Of a DNA stretch of 53,245 bases, positions 1 through 7,879 are shown one piece after another. The stretch lies in the NCBI GenBank assembly GCA_015066745.1, contig SVNW01000019.1, forward strand, positions 1 to 53,245. The letters run 5' to 3'. Both the position numbers and the translations under genes were made by a program. The DNA comes from Ruminococcus sp. (lineage in GTDB: Bacteria; Bacillota; Clostridia; Oscillospirales; Ruminococcaceae). The notes under the pieces were generated by a model. The model was not told where the DNA came from and did not search any database. It was given only the letters and a program-made list of their open reading frames with translations. How positions within the stretch are numbered: position 1 is the first letter of the stretch; every line of letters begins with the position of its first letter.

Positions 1-1
1 A

Positions 2-103
2 GTAAGAGAATGGTTTTGTCCAACATGTGGAACACATCATGACAGAGATGTAAATGCAGCCATAAATATAAGGAATGAAGGTATGCGAATAGTTTTGGCA
101 TGA
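2..103 (+). CDS. tnpB: TnpB (IS200/IS605 OrfB family) RNA-guided nuclease, C-terminal end only
   Basis: The window opens inside this reading frame (base 2 is the first base of a codon) and only 33 residues plus the stop are visible. They hold the second half of the TnpB zinc finger, Cys-Pro-x-Cys-Gly, followed by the family signature [11 protein letters not shown], in which the first Asp of DRD belongs to the RuvC-III site. TnpB proteins are omega-RNA-guided nucleases carried by IS200/IS605 and IS607 elements. The body of the gene, any tnpA and the left end lie outside the window, so intactness cannot be judged. The structured right end follows directly. Confidence 0.9.
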   Translation, partial: VREWFCPTCGTHHDRDVNAAINIRNEGMRIVLA

Positions 104-240
104 TAAAAATAAAAACCGTAGGACATATGGGGTTAGCTCGCTTATGCTTAGTACGTTAGTACTATCGAACGAGAACCGAAACTTATCTATAGAGATGGGA
201 TGCCCCCACCTCTATAGGTGGGGGAGGATGTCACTTGTCT
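104..240 (+). ncRNA. Right end of IS200/IS605-type element / putative omega-RNA scaffold
   Basis: Directly downstream of the tnpB stop is a structured, non-coding stretch. It has a hairpin TAGTAC-GTTA-GTACTA nested between CTCG and CGAG arms (about 135-173), and ends in a perfect 8-bp hairpin, CCCCCACC-TCTATA-GGTGGGGG at 203-224, followed by AGGATGTCAC. In this element class the right-end DNA is transcribed with the 3' part of tnpB as omega-RNA, and the bases just beyond the element end act as the guide. Hairpins and position are seen; the exact 3' boundary (near 235) and the guide beginning there are inferred. Confidence 0.65.
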
Positions 241-330
241 GAATTATCCTTTTTGGTATTGACTTAAAAAATAGTAGTGATTATAATATAAACTGTAAAT
301 AAAATATTATAGTCTTCCGGATTGTACCGG

Positions 331-370
331 AAAAAAATGACCCGATTAATAAAAATCAGGTCATTTTTTT
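331..370. terminator. Bidirectional terminator downstream of serA
   Basis: Stem ATGACC/GGTCAT with an inner GATT/AATC arm around an A-rich loop, flanked by A and T runs so that it can act on both strands. On the minus strand it sits just after the serA stop and ends the serC-serA operon. Confidence 0.75.
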
Positions 371-383
371 ATATTAAGAAGAA

Positions 384-1550
384 TTACTTGATAACTCTTA
401 CCTTTATTACATTAGCTATACCGCTAAGCTGTGCTACGATAGCATCGTCAATGTCCTTGCCTGTTGCATCGATCATTGTGTAAGCAAAATCCTTCTTGCT
501 CTTGTTGAGCATATTTTCGATATTTGCACCACTACCGCTGATAACAGATGTGAGGTTTGCGATAACTTCAGGAACATTCTTGTGGATAACACAGATCTTA
601 GTACCTACAGCGTTCATTTCAGCATCAGGAAGGTTTACTGAGTTCTTGATGTTACCAAATTCGATGTAGTCGATAAGTTCGTTTGCAGCCATAACAGCAC
701 AGTTATCTTCACTTTCAGGTGTTGAAGCACCGAGGTGAGGAAGAGCAACTACGCCTTCAACGCCGATAACTTCAGCATTAGGGAAGTCTGTTACGTATGA
801 AGCAACCTTACCGCTTTCAAGAGCTGAGAGGAGTGAAGCTGTGTCAACGAGTTCGCCTCTTGCGAAGTTGAGGATTCTTACTCCGTCCTTCATTGAAGCC
901 ATAGCGTCAGCGTTGATAAAGCCCTTTGTGTCAGCTGTGCATGGAACGTGAAGTGAGATATAGTCAGCGTTTTCAAAAACTTCTTTCTGAGAAGCAACAA
1001 CTGTTACTTTTCTTGAGAGTTTGAGAGCAGCGTTTACTGAAAGGAATGGGTCTGTACCAACAACCTTCATACCGAGTGATACAGCAGCGTTTGCTACGAG
1101 TATACCGATAGCGCCAAGACCGATAATACCGAGTGTCTTACCCTTGATTTCAGGACCTGCAAACTGTGACTTGCCTTTTTCTACGAGCTTGCCAACCTGG
1201 TCACCTTCGTTCTTGAGTGAAGGTACCCATGCGAGAGCGTTTGCGATTTTTCTTGAAGAAAGGAGAAGACCTGCGATAACGAGTTCCTTAACTGCGTTTG
1301 CGTTTGCACCAGGTGTGTTGAATACGCAGATACCTTGCTCAGCGCACTTTTCAACAGGAATGTTGTTTACGCCTGCGCCTGCTCTTGCGATAGCGAGGAG
1401 ATTTGAACCAAATTCCATGTCGTGCATAGCAGCTGAACGAACCATTATTGCGTCAGGATTTTCAGGAGCATCAGCAATAGCGTATTTTGTTTTATCAAAA
1501 ATATCTGTGCCTATAGCAGCAATTTTATTTAAAGTCTGAATATTGTACAT
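384..1550 (-). CDS. serA: D-3-phosphoglycerate dehydrogenase
   Basis: First step of serine synthesis: NAD-dependent oxidation of 3-phosphoglycerate to 3-phosphohydroxypyruvate in the cytoplasm. The 388-residue protein has the D-isomer-specific 2-hydroxyacid dehydrogenase plan. The nucleotide motif GLGAIG is at 144-149, Arg231 lies in NFARGELVD, Glu260 in DFPNAE, and His272 in PHLGAST, matching the Arg-Glu-His active site. Residues from about 318 form an ACT domain, usually the serine-sensing part. It is of the short type, lacking the extra intervening domain of long SerA proteins. It follows serC by 23 bp with GGAGG upstream and is co-transcribed with it. Confidence 0.95.
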   Translation of the reverse strand: MYNIQTLNKIAAIGTDIFDKTKYAIADAPENPDAIMVRSAAMHDMEFGSNLLAIARAGAGVNNIPVEKCAEQGICVFNTPGANANAVKELVIAGLLLSSRKIANALAWVPSLKNEGDQVGKLVEKGKSQFAGPEIKGKTLGIIGLGAIGILVANAAVSLGMKVVGTDPFLSVNAALKLSRKVTVVASQKEVFENADYISLHVPCTADTKGFINADAMASMKDGVRILNFARGELVDTASLLSALESGKVASYVTDFPNAEVIGVEGVVALPHLGASTPESEDNCAVMAANELIDYIEFGNIKNSVNLPDAEMNAVGTKICVIHKNVPEVIANLTSVISGSGANIENMLNKSKKDFAYTMIDATGKDIDDAIVAQLSGIANVIKVRVIK

Positions 1551-1573
1551 AGTGAAATTACCTCCGTTATGGA

Positions 1574-2656
1574 TTAAGCATTTTCAGCTTCGAACTTCTT
1601 CATGAATTCTACGAGCTTTTCAACGCCTTCGATTGGCATAGCATTGTAGATAGAAGCACGCATACCGCCAACTGAACGGTGACCCTTGAGGTTTTCGAAA
1701 CCTGCAGCCTTTGATTCTTTTACAAACTTAGCATCGAGTTCTTCGTTGCCTGTAACGAAAGGAACGTTCATGAGTGAACGGTCTTCCTTAGCAACAGTAG
1801 CCTTGAAGAGTTTGCTCTGATCGAGGAAATCATAGAGGATAGCAGCTTTCTTTTCGTTGTGAGCCTTCATAGCTTCAAGACCGCCCATTTTCTTTATCCA
1901 CTTGAATACCTTGCCACAGATATAGATACCGTAGCATGGAGGTGTGTTGTAAAGTGAATCGTTGTCAGCCTGTGTCTTCCACTTGAGCATTGTAGGTGTG
2001 CCTGGAAGAACTTCGTCTGTGATAAGGTCTTCTCTGATGATAGCGATAACAACGCCTGCAGGACCTATATTCTTCTGAACACCGCCGTAAATAACACCAT
2101 ACTTTGTTACATCAACAGGTTCTGAAAGGAAGCATGAAGAAACGTCTGAAACGAGGATTTTACCCTTTGTATTTGGAAGAGTTTTGAACTTTGTTCCGTA
2201 GATCGTGTTGTTTTCACAGATATATACATAGTCTGCATCTTCAGGAATGTCAAGGTCTGAACAATCCGGAATGTATGAGAAGGTTTTGTCAGCAGAAGAT
2301 GCAACAGCAACAGCTTCACCGTACATCTGAGCTTCCTGGTAAGCTTTCTTTGCCCACTGACCTGTAACTATGTAAGCAGCTTTCTTGTTCTTCATAAGGT
2401 TCATAGGAACTGCTGCGAACTGCTGAGAAGCACCGCCCTGAAGGAAAAGTACCTTGTAGTTATCAGGAATGTTCATAAGATCTCTGATATCTTTTTCAGC
2501 GTCCTTGATGATTTCATCATATGCTTTTGAACGGTGTGACATTTCCATTACGGACATGCCTGTTCCCTTGTAATCAAGCATTTCATCTGCGGCTTCTCTG
2601 AGAACTTCTTCAGGAAGAACAGCCGGACCTGCACTAAAATTGTAAACTCTGTTCAT
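1574..2656 (-). CDS. serC: Phosphoserine aminotransferase
   Basis: Second step of serine synthesis, a PLP-dependent transfer of the amino group from glutamate to 3-phosphohydroxypyruvate; the family can also serve pyridoxine synthesis. The protein has 360 residues, the usual size. It begins RVYNFSAGPAVLP, typical of SerC, has GASQQF near 75-80, and the PLP-binding Lys195 in GGVQKNIGPAG. A ribosome site (GGAGG) lies about 8 bases before ATG. First gene of the serC-serA operon, transcribed from the promoter at 2749-2777. Confidence 0.96.
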   Translation of the reverse strand: MNRVYNFSAGPAVLPEEVLREAADEMLDYKGTGMSVMEMSHRSKAYDEIIKDAEKDIRDLMNIPDNYKVLFLQGGASQQFAAVPMNLMKNKKAAYIVTGQWAKKAYQEAQMYGEAVAVASSADKTFSYIPDCSDLDIPEDADYVYICENNTIYGTKFKTLPNTKGKILVSDVSSCFLSEPVDVTKYGVIYGGVQKNIGPAGVVIAIIREDLITDEVLPGTPTMLKWKTQADNDSLYNTPPCYGIYICGKVFKWIKKMGGLEAMKAHNEKKAAILYDFLDQSKLFKATVAKEDRSLMNVPFVTGNEELDAKFVKESKAAGFENLKGHRSVGGMRASIYNAMPIEGVEKLVEFMKKFEAENA

Positions 2657-2748
2657 TTAAAAAACCTCCGTAACTATGTAGTATAGTTAAAATTTTAAAA
2701 AATTTATAGAACTTTATACTATGATAAAATAATATATAGACATTTATT

Positions 2749-2777
2749 ATTATATGCTTTTTAAAGCAATAAGTCAA
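2749..2777 (-). promoter_or_regulatory. SigA-type promoter of serC-serA
   Basis: On the minus strand: TTGACT, 17-base spacer, TATAAT. The spacer contains a perfect 6-bp inverted repeat, TGCTTT-TT-AAAGCA (2755-2768), which could be an operator or chance in AT-rich DNA. The leader of roughly 85 bases shows no T-box or riboswitch. Confidence 0.8.
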
Positions 2778-3059
2778 TATTCTTAGAGGGTTATCGAAAA
2801 AAAAAATTAGTGTATGAAGAATTTTTGTTGATACAGCACAAAGAGGATAAAATCATACGACAAAAAAATAACAAATTGCTGTTGATGTTTGTAAGGGCGG
2901 GTCTTAATTTTTTGAAAATGGATAAAATATAAAAATGTTTTTTATTGAATAGAGAACAAAAAAGTATAGTATGTAATTTATAAAAATGTTATAATAGAAT
3001 TAGTACAATGTTTATAATAAAGAAGAAAGACGATACATAAACATAGGAGGACTTCGTAT
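2778..3059. other. AT-rich intergenic region upstream of RhuM gene
   Basis: No gene is seen. The stretch holds one copy of a 27-bp direct repeat (2908-2934) that recurs at 5616-5642, a TATAAT at 2988-2993 without a good -35 that may start the RhuM transcript, and AGGAGG 9 bases before the RhuM ATG. Confidence 0.5.
2908..2934 (+). repeat. 27-bp direct repeat, copy A
   Basis: Perfectly identical to 5616-5642; the core reads GAAAATGGATAAAATATAAAA after six T. A further match, TTTTTATTGA, follows each copy at a slightly different distance. The pair brackets the RhuM gene and the two orphan immunity-like genes. Confidence 0.8.
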
Positions 3060-4058
3060 ATGAATCATTCAAGTATTATTATGTATACAACCGAAGACGG
3101 TTTGACGAAAATAGAAACTACCTTTGAAGAAGATACTGTATGGCTATCTATTGATCAGATGGCAAAGTTGTTTCAGCGTGACAAATCCACTATATCGCGT
3201 CATATCAAAAATATTTTTGAAGAAGGTGAATTACAACGAGTTTCAGTTGTTGCAAATTTTGCAACAACTGCCACCGACGGAAAAACCTACAACGTTGATT
3301 ACTATAACCTTGATGTAATCATCTCTGTAGGTTATCGGGTGAAGTCTCACCGTGGTACACAATTCCGTATATGGGCTATGGGAATTTTAAAGGAATATAT
3401 GAAAAAGGGATTTGTATTAGACGATGACCGCTTAAAAAGACTTGGCGGTGGCAATTATTTTGATGAATTGCTTGCCCGTATCAGAGATATCCGTACCTCT
3501 GAAAAAGTATTCTGGCGAAAAGTTTTGGAAATCTACGCTACCAGCATAGATTATGATCCAAGTGCGGAAAACTCTATTTTATTTTTCAAGCAGGTTCAGA
3601 ATAAAATGCATTGGGCGGCTCACAAGCACACAGCTGCAGAAGTTATTTACCAACGTGCCGATGCTGAAAAGGATAATATGGGACTTACTTCATGGGCTAA
3701 TGACACTATTCGCCGCTCTGATGTTGAAGTTGCGAAAAATTACCTTACCCAGCAGGAGTTAGATGCTTTAAATAAGATAGTTACAGCCTATCTCGATATT
3801 GCCGAAGTACATGCTCTCAACCAAGAACCTATGTATATGAAAGACTGGTTGGAAACTATTGATGATTACCTGAAAATGACCCGTCGTGATATTCTTACTA
3901 GTAGCGGTCATATCAGCCATAAGCAGGCACTGGATAAGGCTCATGCTGAATATACTAAATACAAAAGTCGTTTGGAAAGCACCATTTCTCCGGTAGAACA
4001 AGATTTTATCAAGAGTATTGATGCTTTGGAAGAGATTGTAGATTCCAAAAAAAGATAA
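3060..4058 (+). CDS. RhuM-family (virulence-associated) protein
   Basis: A 332-residue protein with the hallmarks of the RhuM family (Pfam Virulence_RhuM). The N-terminal winged-helix-like segment WLSIDQMAKLFQRDKSTISR resembles a DNA-binding helix-turn-helix. It is followed by the conserved NVDYYNLDVIISVGYRVKS and FRIWAMGILKEYMKKGF blocks (about 80-120), then HWAAHKHTAAEVIYQRAD (about 190-210). The family is widespread in genomic islands, and its biochemical role is not established. AGGAGG lies upstream of the ATG. It is the first gene of the accessory block and is probably cotranscribed with the immunity-like genes behind it. Confidence 0.85.
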   Translation: MNHSSIIMYTTEDGLTKIETTFEEDTVWLSIDQMAKLFQRDKSTISRHIKNIFEEGELQRVSVVANFATTATDGKTYNVDYYNLDVIISVGYRVKSHRGTQFRIWAMGILKEYMKKGFVLDDDRLKRLGGGNYFDELLARIRDIRTSEKVFWRKVLEIYATSIDYDPSAENSILFFKQVQNKMHWAAHKHTAAEVIYQRADAEKDNMGLTSWANDTIRRSDVEVAKNYLTQQELDALNKIVTAYLDIAEVHALNQEPMYMKDWLETIDDYLKMTRRDILTSSGHISHKQALDKAHAEYTKYKSRLESTISPVEQDFIKSIDALEEIVDSKKR

Positions 4059-4118
4059 TCTATTTAATGTTAAAATATAGAGTTTGTTACTTGAAATATT
4101 GACTTTTGAGAGGATAAT

Positions 4119-4520
4119 ATGGATAAAAATGAGATAATCAAGTTGATTAATGATGCAGAATATAAAACGGTATTTGATTTGTTTTCAGATATTGACAATG
4201 CTGAGATAAGAGGCATTCTGCTTGAAATAGCATACGATACGGAAAGTATATCTGTATTGGGATTTGTTGTATTTGCTTTGCATAACACAAATAGTGAGTT
4301 CTGGAGCGATTTGGCAATAGAAATTCTTTTAGGGGTGTTATCATACATTGAAGGTGCTTATTCAATAGCATATTATCTTTCAGCAGAAGCACTCAAACAA
4401 AACAGAAGCAAGGAAAATATGGAGAGGTTATTGTTTTTTAACAAATTGCCTGAAAAACTTCTTAAAGATGATGAGGCATTGAAAATACAGAATGAAGTGT
4501 CATTAATGGATTCAAAATAG
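4119..4520 (+). CDS. Hypothetical 133-residue protein, possible orphan immunity protein
   Basis: I do not recognise the family with certainty. The protein is acidic and helical, without signal peptide or membrane segment. Its repeated pattern (RGILLEIAYDTESISVLGFV, then WSDLAIEILLGVL) resembles small HEAT-like immunity proteins such as the Imm30 group. GAGAGG lies about 7 bases upstream of ATG. It sits 60 bp after the RhuM gene and 36 bp before a large immunity-like gene, in the same direction. Context makes a toxin-neutralising role plausible; no matching toxin lies next to it, so it would be an orphan. Confidence 0.55.
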   Translation: MDKNEIIKLINDAEYKTVFDLFSDIDNAEIRGILLEIAYDTESISVLGFVVFALHNTNSEFWSDLAIEILLGVLSYIEGAYSIAYYLSAEALKQNRSKENMERLLFFNKLPEKLLKDDEALKIQNEVSLMDSK

Positions 4521-4556
4521 GATTTTTTATAGAAAATTAACAGGGGGAACAGCAAA

Positions 4557-5477
4557 ATGGGGCCATATGGAGTAATTTTGACTTTGAAGGAGACATATGA
4601 TATCAATTGTGTGTATGAAAACATAGTTGGTATTATAAAAAAATGCGGATATTACTTTGTTGCATCAGGCAGTGAGGACTGTCGTAAATTGTATGTCAGT
4701 GAGTTTCTTGCTTCAAGGGATTATCAGATAATATACATATTGAGCGGGACGGATAATAAATATTTGGGATTTGATGACGAAGAAAATAAATATACTGATT
4801 TTGTAGATTTTGATAATGGTGATTCTAAAGCCATGTTAATAAAGATATTATACGAATACTTCAGGATTTATAATGAAGATTACTTTATTGTTGAGGAGAA
4901 AAAAATTTTAGATTCAAAAAGTGTTAAAACGATATATGAAAGCAATGATTGGAATACTTGGAGAGGTAGTGAATTTATGTTAGATAATGATAAAAATTCA
5001 TACATTCATTATTTCAAAGAAAAAATAACGTATGATCTATACCGTAATGGTAAGTGGCAACTTGTGTTGCGTAAAACGGAAAAATTTGATGGGTTAAAGT
5101 TAAAAGACCAATTAACTTTGTTGTTTTCTGAAAAAGAATATGAATATTATGAGGAACGCTACAAAACAGAATGGCCTGAATATTATTATGATTTACTGTA
5201 TCTTAATACCGGAACATTGTCAGGGTCAGTTAAAATTCATATTTCTGAGCAGGTAAATGAATTTAACGATGAGGTTTTTGGTCACATAGGAAGTGGAATA
5301 GATATAATAATGGCTGTAAATTATATTCCCGGTGAAGAAAAAGTGCTAAGGGAGATTATGCAAAAATATTTTGAATGGTACCCCGATGATTATATGTACA
5401 ACACAAACGAATACGATTATTCCGAAACAGGTGAACGTATATACACCAAAGATACCATATCAACTTTCGGAGAGTAA
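4557..5477 (+). CDS. Immunity-like protein, orphan paralogue of the 6844-7758 gene
   Basis: A 306-residue cytosolic protein of unknown family, preceded by CAGGGGGAAC. It is clearly homologous along its whole length to the protein at 6844-7758: shared blocks include KKCGY near 30, KILYEYFRI near 100, IYESNDW near 125 and the RNGKWQLVLRKTEKFDG type motif near 170. The last 39 residues, from MQKYFEWYPDDYMYN to the end, are identical in the two. Its partner gene lies right behind a toxin-like gene, so this copy is best read as an orphan immunity gene whose toxin is gone. The function is inferred from context only. Confidence 0.6.
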   Translation: MGPYGVILTLKETYDINCVYENIVGIIKKCGYYFVASGSEDCRKLYVSEFLASRDYQIIYILSGTDNKYLGFDDEENKYTDFVDFDNGDSKAMLIKILYEYFRIYNEDYFIVEEKKILDSKSVKTIYESNDWNTWRGSEFMLDNDKNSYIHYFKEKITYDLYRNGKWQLVLRKTEKFDGLKLKDQLTLLFSEKEYEYYEERYKTEWPEYYYDLLYLNTGTLSGSVKIHISEQVNEFNDEVFGHIGSGIDIIMAVNYIPGEEKVLREIMQKYFEWYPDDYMYNTNEYDYSETGERIYTKDTISTFGE

Positions 5478-5525
5478 AAAAACAATATCTACCCACCCCG
5501 CAACCATGCCGATTCAAAAGAGTCG
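5356..5525 (+). repeat. 170-bp near-identical 3' cassette end, copy 1
   Basis: Matches 7637-7806 with only two mismatches (5362 and 5468). It covers the last 39 codons of the immunity-like gene, the stop and the downstream hairpin arm. Upstream of the repeat the two genes are strongly diverged. The hairpin in this copy has lost one G (GAGTCGCAT instead of GAGTCGGCAT), which adds a bulge to the terminator stem. Confidence 0.9.
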
Positions 5526-5540
5526 CATTTCTTATTATGG
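5506..5540 (+). terminator. Degenerate terminator hairpin after orphan immunity-like gene
   Basis: Arms ATGCCGATTC and GAGTCG-CAT around AAAA, followed by TTCTTATTAT. It is the same structure as at 7787-7820 but one base shorter in the right arm, so probably a weaker terminator. Confidence 0.5.
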
Positions 5541-5615
5541 GATAGAATTTTATGTTGTTACTATTCAAATAATTATAGATTGTGAACGAACAAAAAAATG
5601 AACGCTTACTTTGAC

Positions 5616-5642
5616 TTTTTTGAAAATGGATAAAATATAAAA
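5616..5642 (+). repeat. 27-bp direct repeat, copy B
   Basis: Perfect copy of 2908-2934, placed about 40 bp before the toxin-like gene. It may mark the edge of an inserted RhuM plus orphan immunity segment, or be a shared promoter-upstream sequence. Confidence 0.8.
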
Positions 5643-5680
5643 TTTTTGTTTTTATTGACAAATGTAAAATAAAATGTTAG

Positions 5681-6844
5681 GTGGCTATTACAGAATACAT
5701 GGTAGCCAAAGATAAAGCCGGGGAGATTATAGATGACGCTAAAGAAAACATAGAAGATATGTTTTACTCTGCTACAACTGCAGCAACAGCGTTTGTATTT
5801 TCTGCAACAGGTATAATAGATGAAGCACTTGACGGTATCAGGAACTTAGCGGTTATAAAGACGGCATCGGAAATAAAAGAAGATGTAAAAAATAAACTCA
5901 CATCAGGAATAAATGACCTTCTCGGAGGAGCATTTGATGTAAAAGCAGTATCAACAGCAAACGGAATAGAAATAAATATCGGAAAAGATTTTTGTCTTGA
6001 AGTAGGTTGTCCGATGAATGCAGATAAAATGAAAGATATAAAGAACTGGACGATAGATGCTGTATTTGATGACCAAAAGCATGATACCGAGAAGATAAAG
6101 AATGTAATAGATACGCAGACATTAGGTAATATAAGAGAAGTATCGGAAACATTGTACAATGATTTACTTGAAATGATAATCAAAGACGGAGAGAGTGCGG
6201 AGAGTATCATAGACATAGTGGACTGTATAAATAATGATACTGAGGAATTTAAGAAAGCGTATAAGTGTTTCAAAGATGTTAAGAAGGCTTACGAGTGTAT
6301 AAATGATGAGTCGGGGATTTTAGCTAAGTACATGGGTGAGGATACAACAACAATTAAGTACAGAAATTATTATGGCACAAAACTAAGATTTCCAAAACAA
6401 ACGCCGCAAAACATATTACGCTCAATTGAAAAAAAGAAAGAATCAGAAAAGGATGGAGAGAGGCTTGAAGCTGAAGTTGCAGAATTCATATCCAATAAAA
6501 AAATAAAGATTGAAGGTTTTCGGGCAAAGGTTGATATAATAGATGATAATGATAAAAGGTTAAACACTGCCGGAGATATTGATGTAGAAACTGATAAATA
6601 TTTAATCGAGGTTAAAATAAATATCAAACAATTACATTATGATAAACAAATATCAAAATATACAGATAAATATCATGAGAATTTCTTGAATTTTAAAAAT
6701 AAAAAAGTTATAGTATATGTTGAGGAAAAATTTGATAAAGCTGATTTGCAAGGTAGACTTAAAGGTCATTATGATAATTCAGTATCTGATGGGGCGATAA
6801 TAGTGAATTCTAAAGAAGAACTGGGAAAGGTTTTGGAAAAATAA
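5681..6844 (+). CDS. Polymorphic toxin C-terminal module with PD-(D/E)XK-like nuclease end (orphan toxin)
   Basis: The 387-residue frame opens at GTG directly after an in-frame TAG; ATG at 5699 is an alternative start. There is no signal peptide and no recognisable delivery domain. Residues 1-200 are helical (SATTAATAFVFSATGIIDEA near 30-49), like the pretoxin part of polymorphic toxins. After a Lys-rich linker (about 240-260), residues 260-345 read RLEAEVAEFI, then GDIDVETDKYLIEVK, giving Asp299/Asp301, Glu310 and Lys312. That fits a D...ExK restriction-nuclease-fold core. The stop overlaps the next gene's ATG by one base, as in toxin-immunity pairs. I infer a displaced toxin module that lost its N-terminal delivery part; the substrate (DNA or RNA) is unknown. 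Confidence 0.65.
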   Translation: MAITEYMVAKDKAGEIIDDAKENIEDMFYSATTAATAFVFSATGIIDEALDGIRNLAVIKTASEIKEDVKNKLTSGINDLLGGAFDVKAVSTANGIEINIGKDFCLEVGCPMNADKMKDIKNWTIDAVFDDQKHDTEKIKNVIDTQTLGNIREVSETLYNDLLEMIIKDGESAESIIDIVDCINNDTEEFKKAYKCFKDVKKAYECINDESGILAKYMGEDTTTIKYRNYYGTKLRFPKQTPQNILRSIEKKKESEKDGERLEAEVAEFISNKKIKIEGFRAKVDIIDDNDKRLNTAGDIDVETDKYLIEVKINIKQLHYDKQISKYTDKYHENFLNFKNKKVIVYVEEKFDKADLQGRLKGHYDNSVSDGAIIVNSKEELGKVLEK

Positions 6845-7758
6845 TGGGATATTCAGGAGCTATAATAACTGGTTATAAAGGATTTGATTTTGAATTACGA
6901 AAAAAAGTATTGGAAGAAATAATGAAAAAGTGCGGTTATTGTTTTGTGATACGTAACGATTATATATTGGTACAAGAGTACTATACATCAGAAGCAAATG
7001 TTATAATCGGCTTATGCAGTAATCCTGATGAATGTTGTGTTGATTTCATAAAAGGGCTTGATGATGTTATTGATCCGTTTTACTTTGAAGATGTGTGTCA
7101 TTCAGATTTAGTATTAAAAATTCTATACGAATATTTGAGAATATTTCCACAGGATATGTATACGGATTATAATACAGTATTTACTAAAGAACATATTTAT
7201 GAGATCTATAACAGCGATGATTGGGAGAGGTGGGTATATATAAATCCTCGAAACCGAATATATAAAAATATATCAGAGCAAGATTCAAGTATGAAAATAA
7301 GATATCCTTTAAAACGAGATGGAAAGTATCAGATAATACTAAGGAAAATAGACGACTTTGATGGTGTTAAACTGAAAAAATATGTTATGTCATTTGTTGA
7401 GGAGATGGGGTATAAATATTATATCTATCAAAGAGAAAACTGTTGTTTTGTAGGATTTGTACACAATGTAATATGTATAGACACCGGAGAAACGATTGGA
7501 AATTTGTTTGAGATTGATATAAGGGAACAGATTAATTTATATGAAGATGAACACAGTTTTGATATGATTGAGTCTGGGCTTTGTAAAGTGGCTACAATAA
7601 AGTACGTTTCCGGTGGCGAAAAATTTATAAAAGACTTTATGCAGAAATATTTTGAATGGTACCCCGATGATTATATGTACAACACAAACGAATACGATTA
7701 TTCCGAAACAGGTGAACGTATATACACCAAAGATACCATATCAACTTTTGGAGAGTAA
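6844..7758 (+). CDS. Cognate immunity-like protein of the adjoining toxin module
   Basis: A 304-residue cytosolic protein, no family recognised. Its ATG shares one base with the toxin stop (TAATG), so the two are translationally coupled, the usual arrangement for toxin and immunity genes. It is homologous to the gene at 4557-5477, with diverged bodies and an identical 39-residue tail. It is rich in aromatic and acidic residues, and Cys clusters (ECCVD near 60, ENCCFVGF near 200) are absent from the paralogue. A terminator follows. The role as specific inhibitor of the 5681-6844 product is inferred from gene order. Confidence 0.65.
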   Translation: MGYSGAIITGYKGFDFELRKKVLEEIMKKCGYCFVIRNDYILVQEYYTSEANVIIGLCSNPDECCVDFIKGLDDVIDPFYFEDVCHSDLVLKILYEYLRIFPQDMYTDYNTVFTKEHIYEIYNSDDWERWVYINPRNRIYKNISEQDSSMKIRYPLKRDGKYQIILRKIDDFDGVKLKKYVMSFVEEMGYKYYIYQRENCCFVGFVHNVICIDTGETIGNLFEIDIREQINLYEDEHSFDMIESGLCKVATIKYVSGGEKFIKDFMQKYFEWYPDDYMYNTNEYDYSETGERIYTKDTISTFGE

Positions 7759-7806
7759 AAAAACAATATCTACCCACCCCGCAACCATGCCGATTCAAAA
7801 GAGTCG
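7637..7806 (+). repeat. 170-bp near-identical 3' cassette end, copy 2
   Basis: Second copy of 5356-5525, offset 2,281 bp and about 99% identical. It spans the 3' end of the immunity-like gene and the left part of its terminator. A sharp jump from diverged to identical sequence is the mark of recombination or gene conversion at cassette ends. Confidence 0.9.
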
Positions 7807-7820
7807 GCATTTCTTATTTT
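7787..7820 (+). terminator. Terminator of toxin-immunity operon
   Basis: Ten-pair stem ATGCCGATTC-AAAA-GAGTCGGCAT (one T-G wobble), followed by TTCTTATTTT. Confidence 0.8.
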
Positions 7821-7879
7821 CCATAAATATCAAAACAATATTTATGTCGAAAAAATTTTTGAGTATTCATTAAATATGC

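Noticed and set aside
1021..1539. 172-codon plus-strand frame opposite serA
   Set aside because: Antisense to a clear housekeeping gene, with no ribosome site; Ala/Pro/Ser-rich composition is that of a shadow frame.
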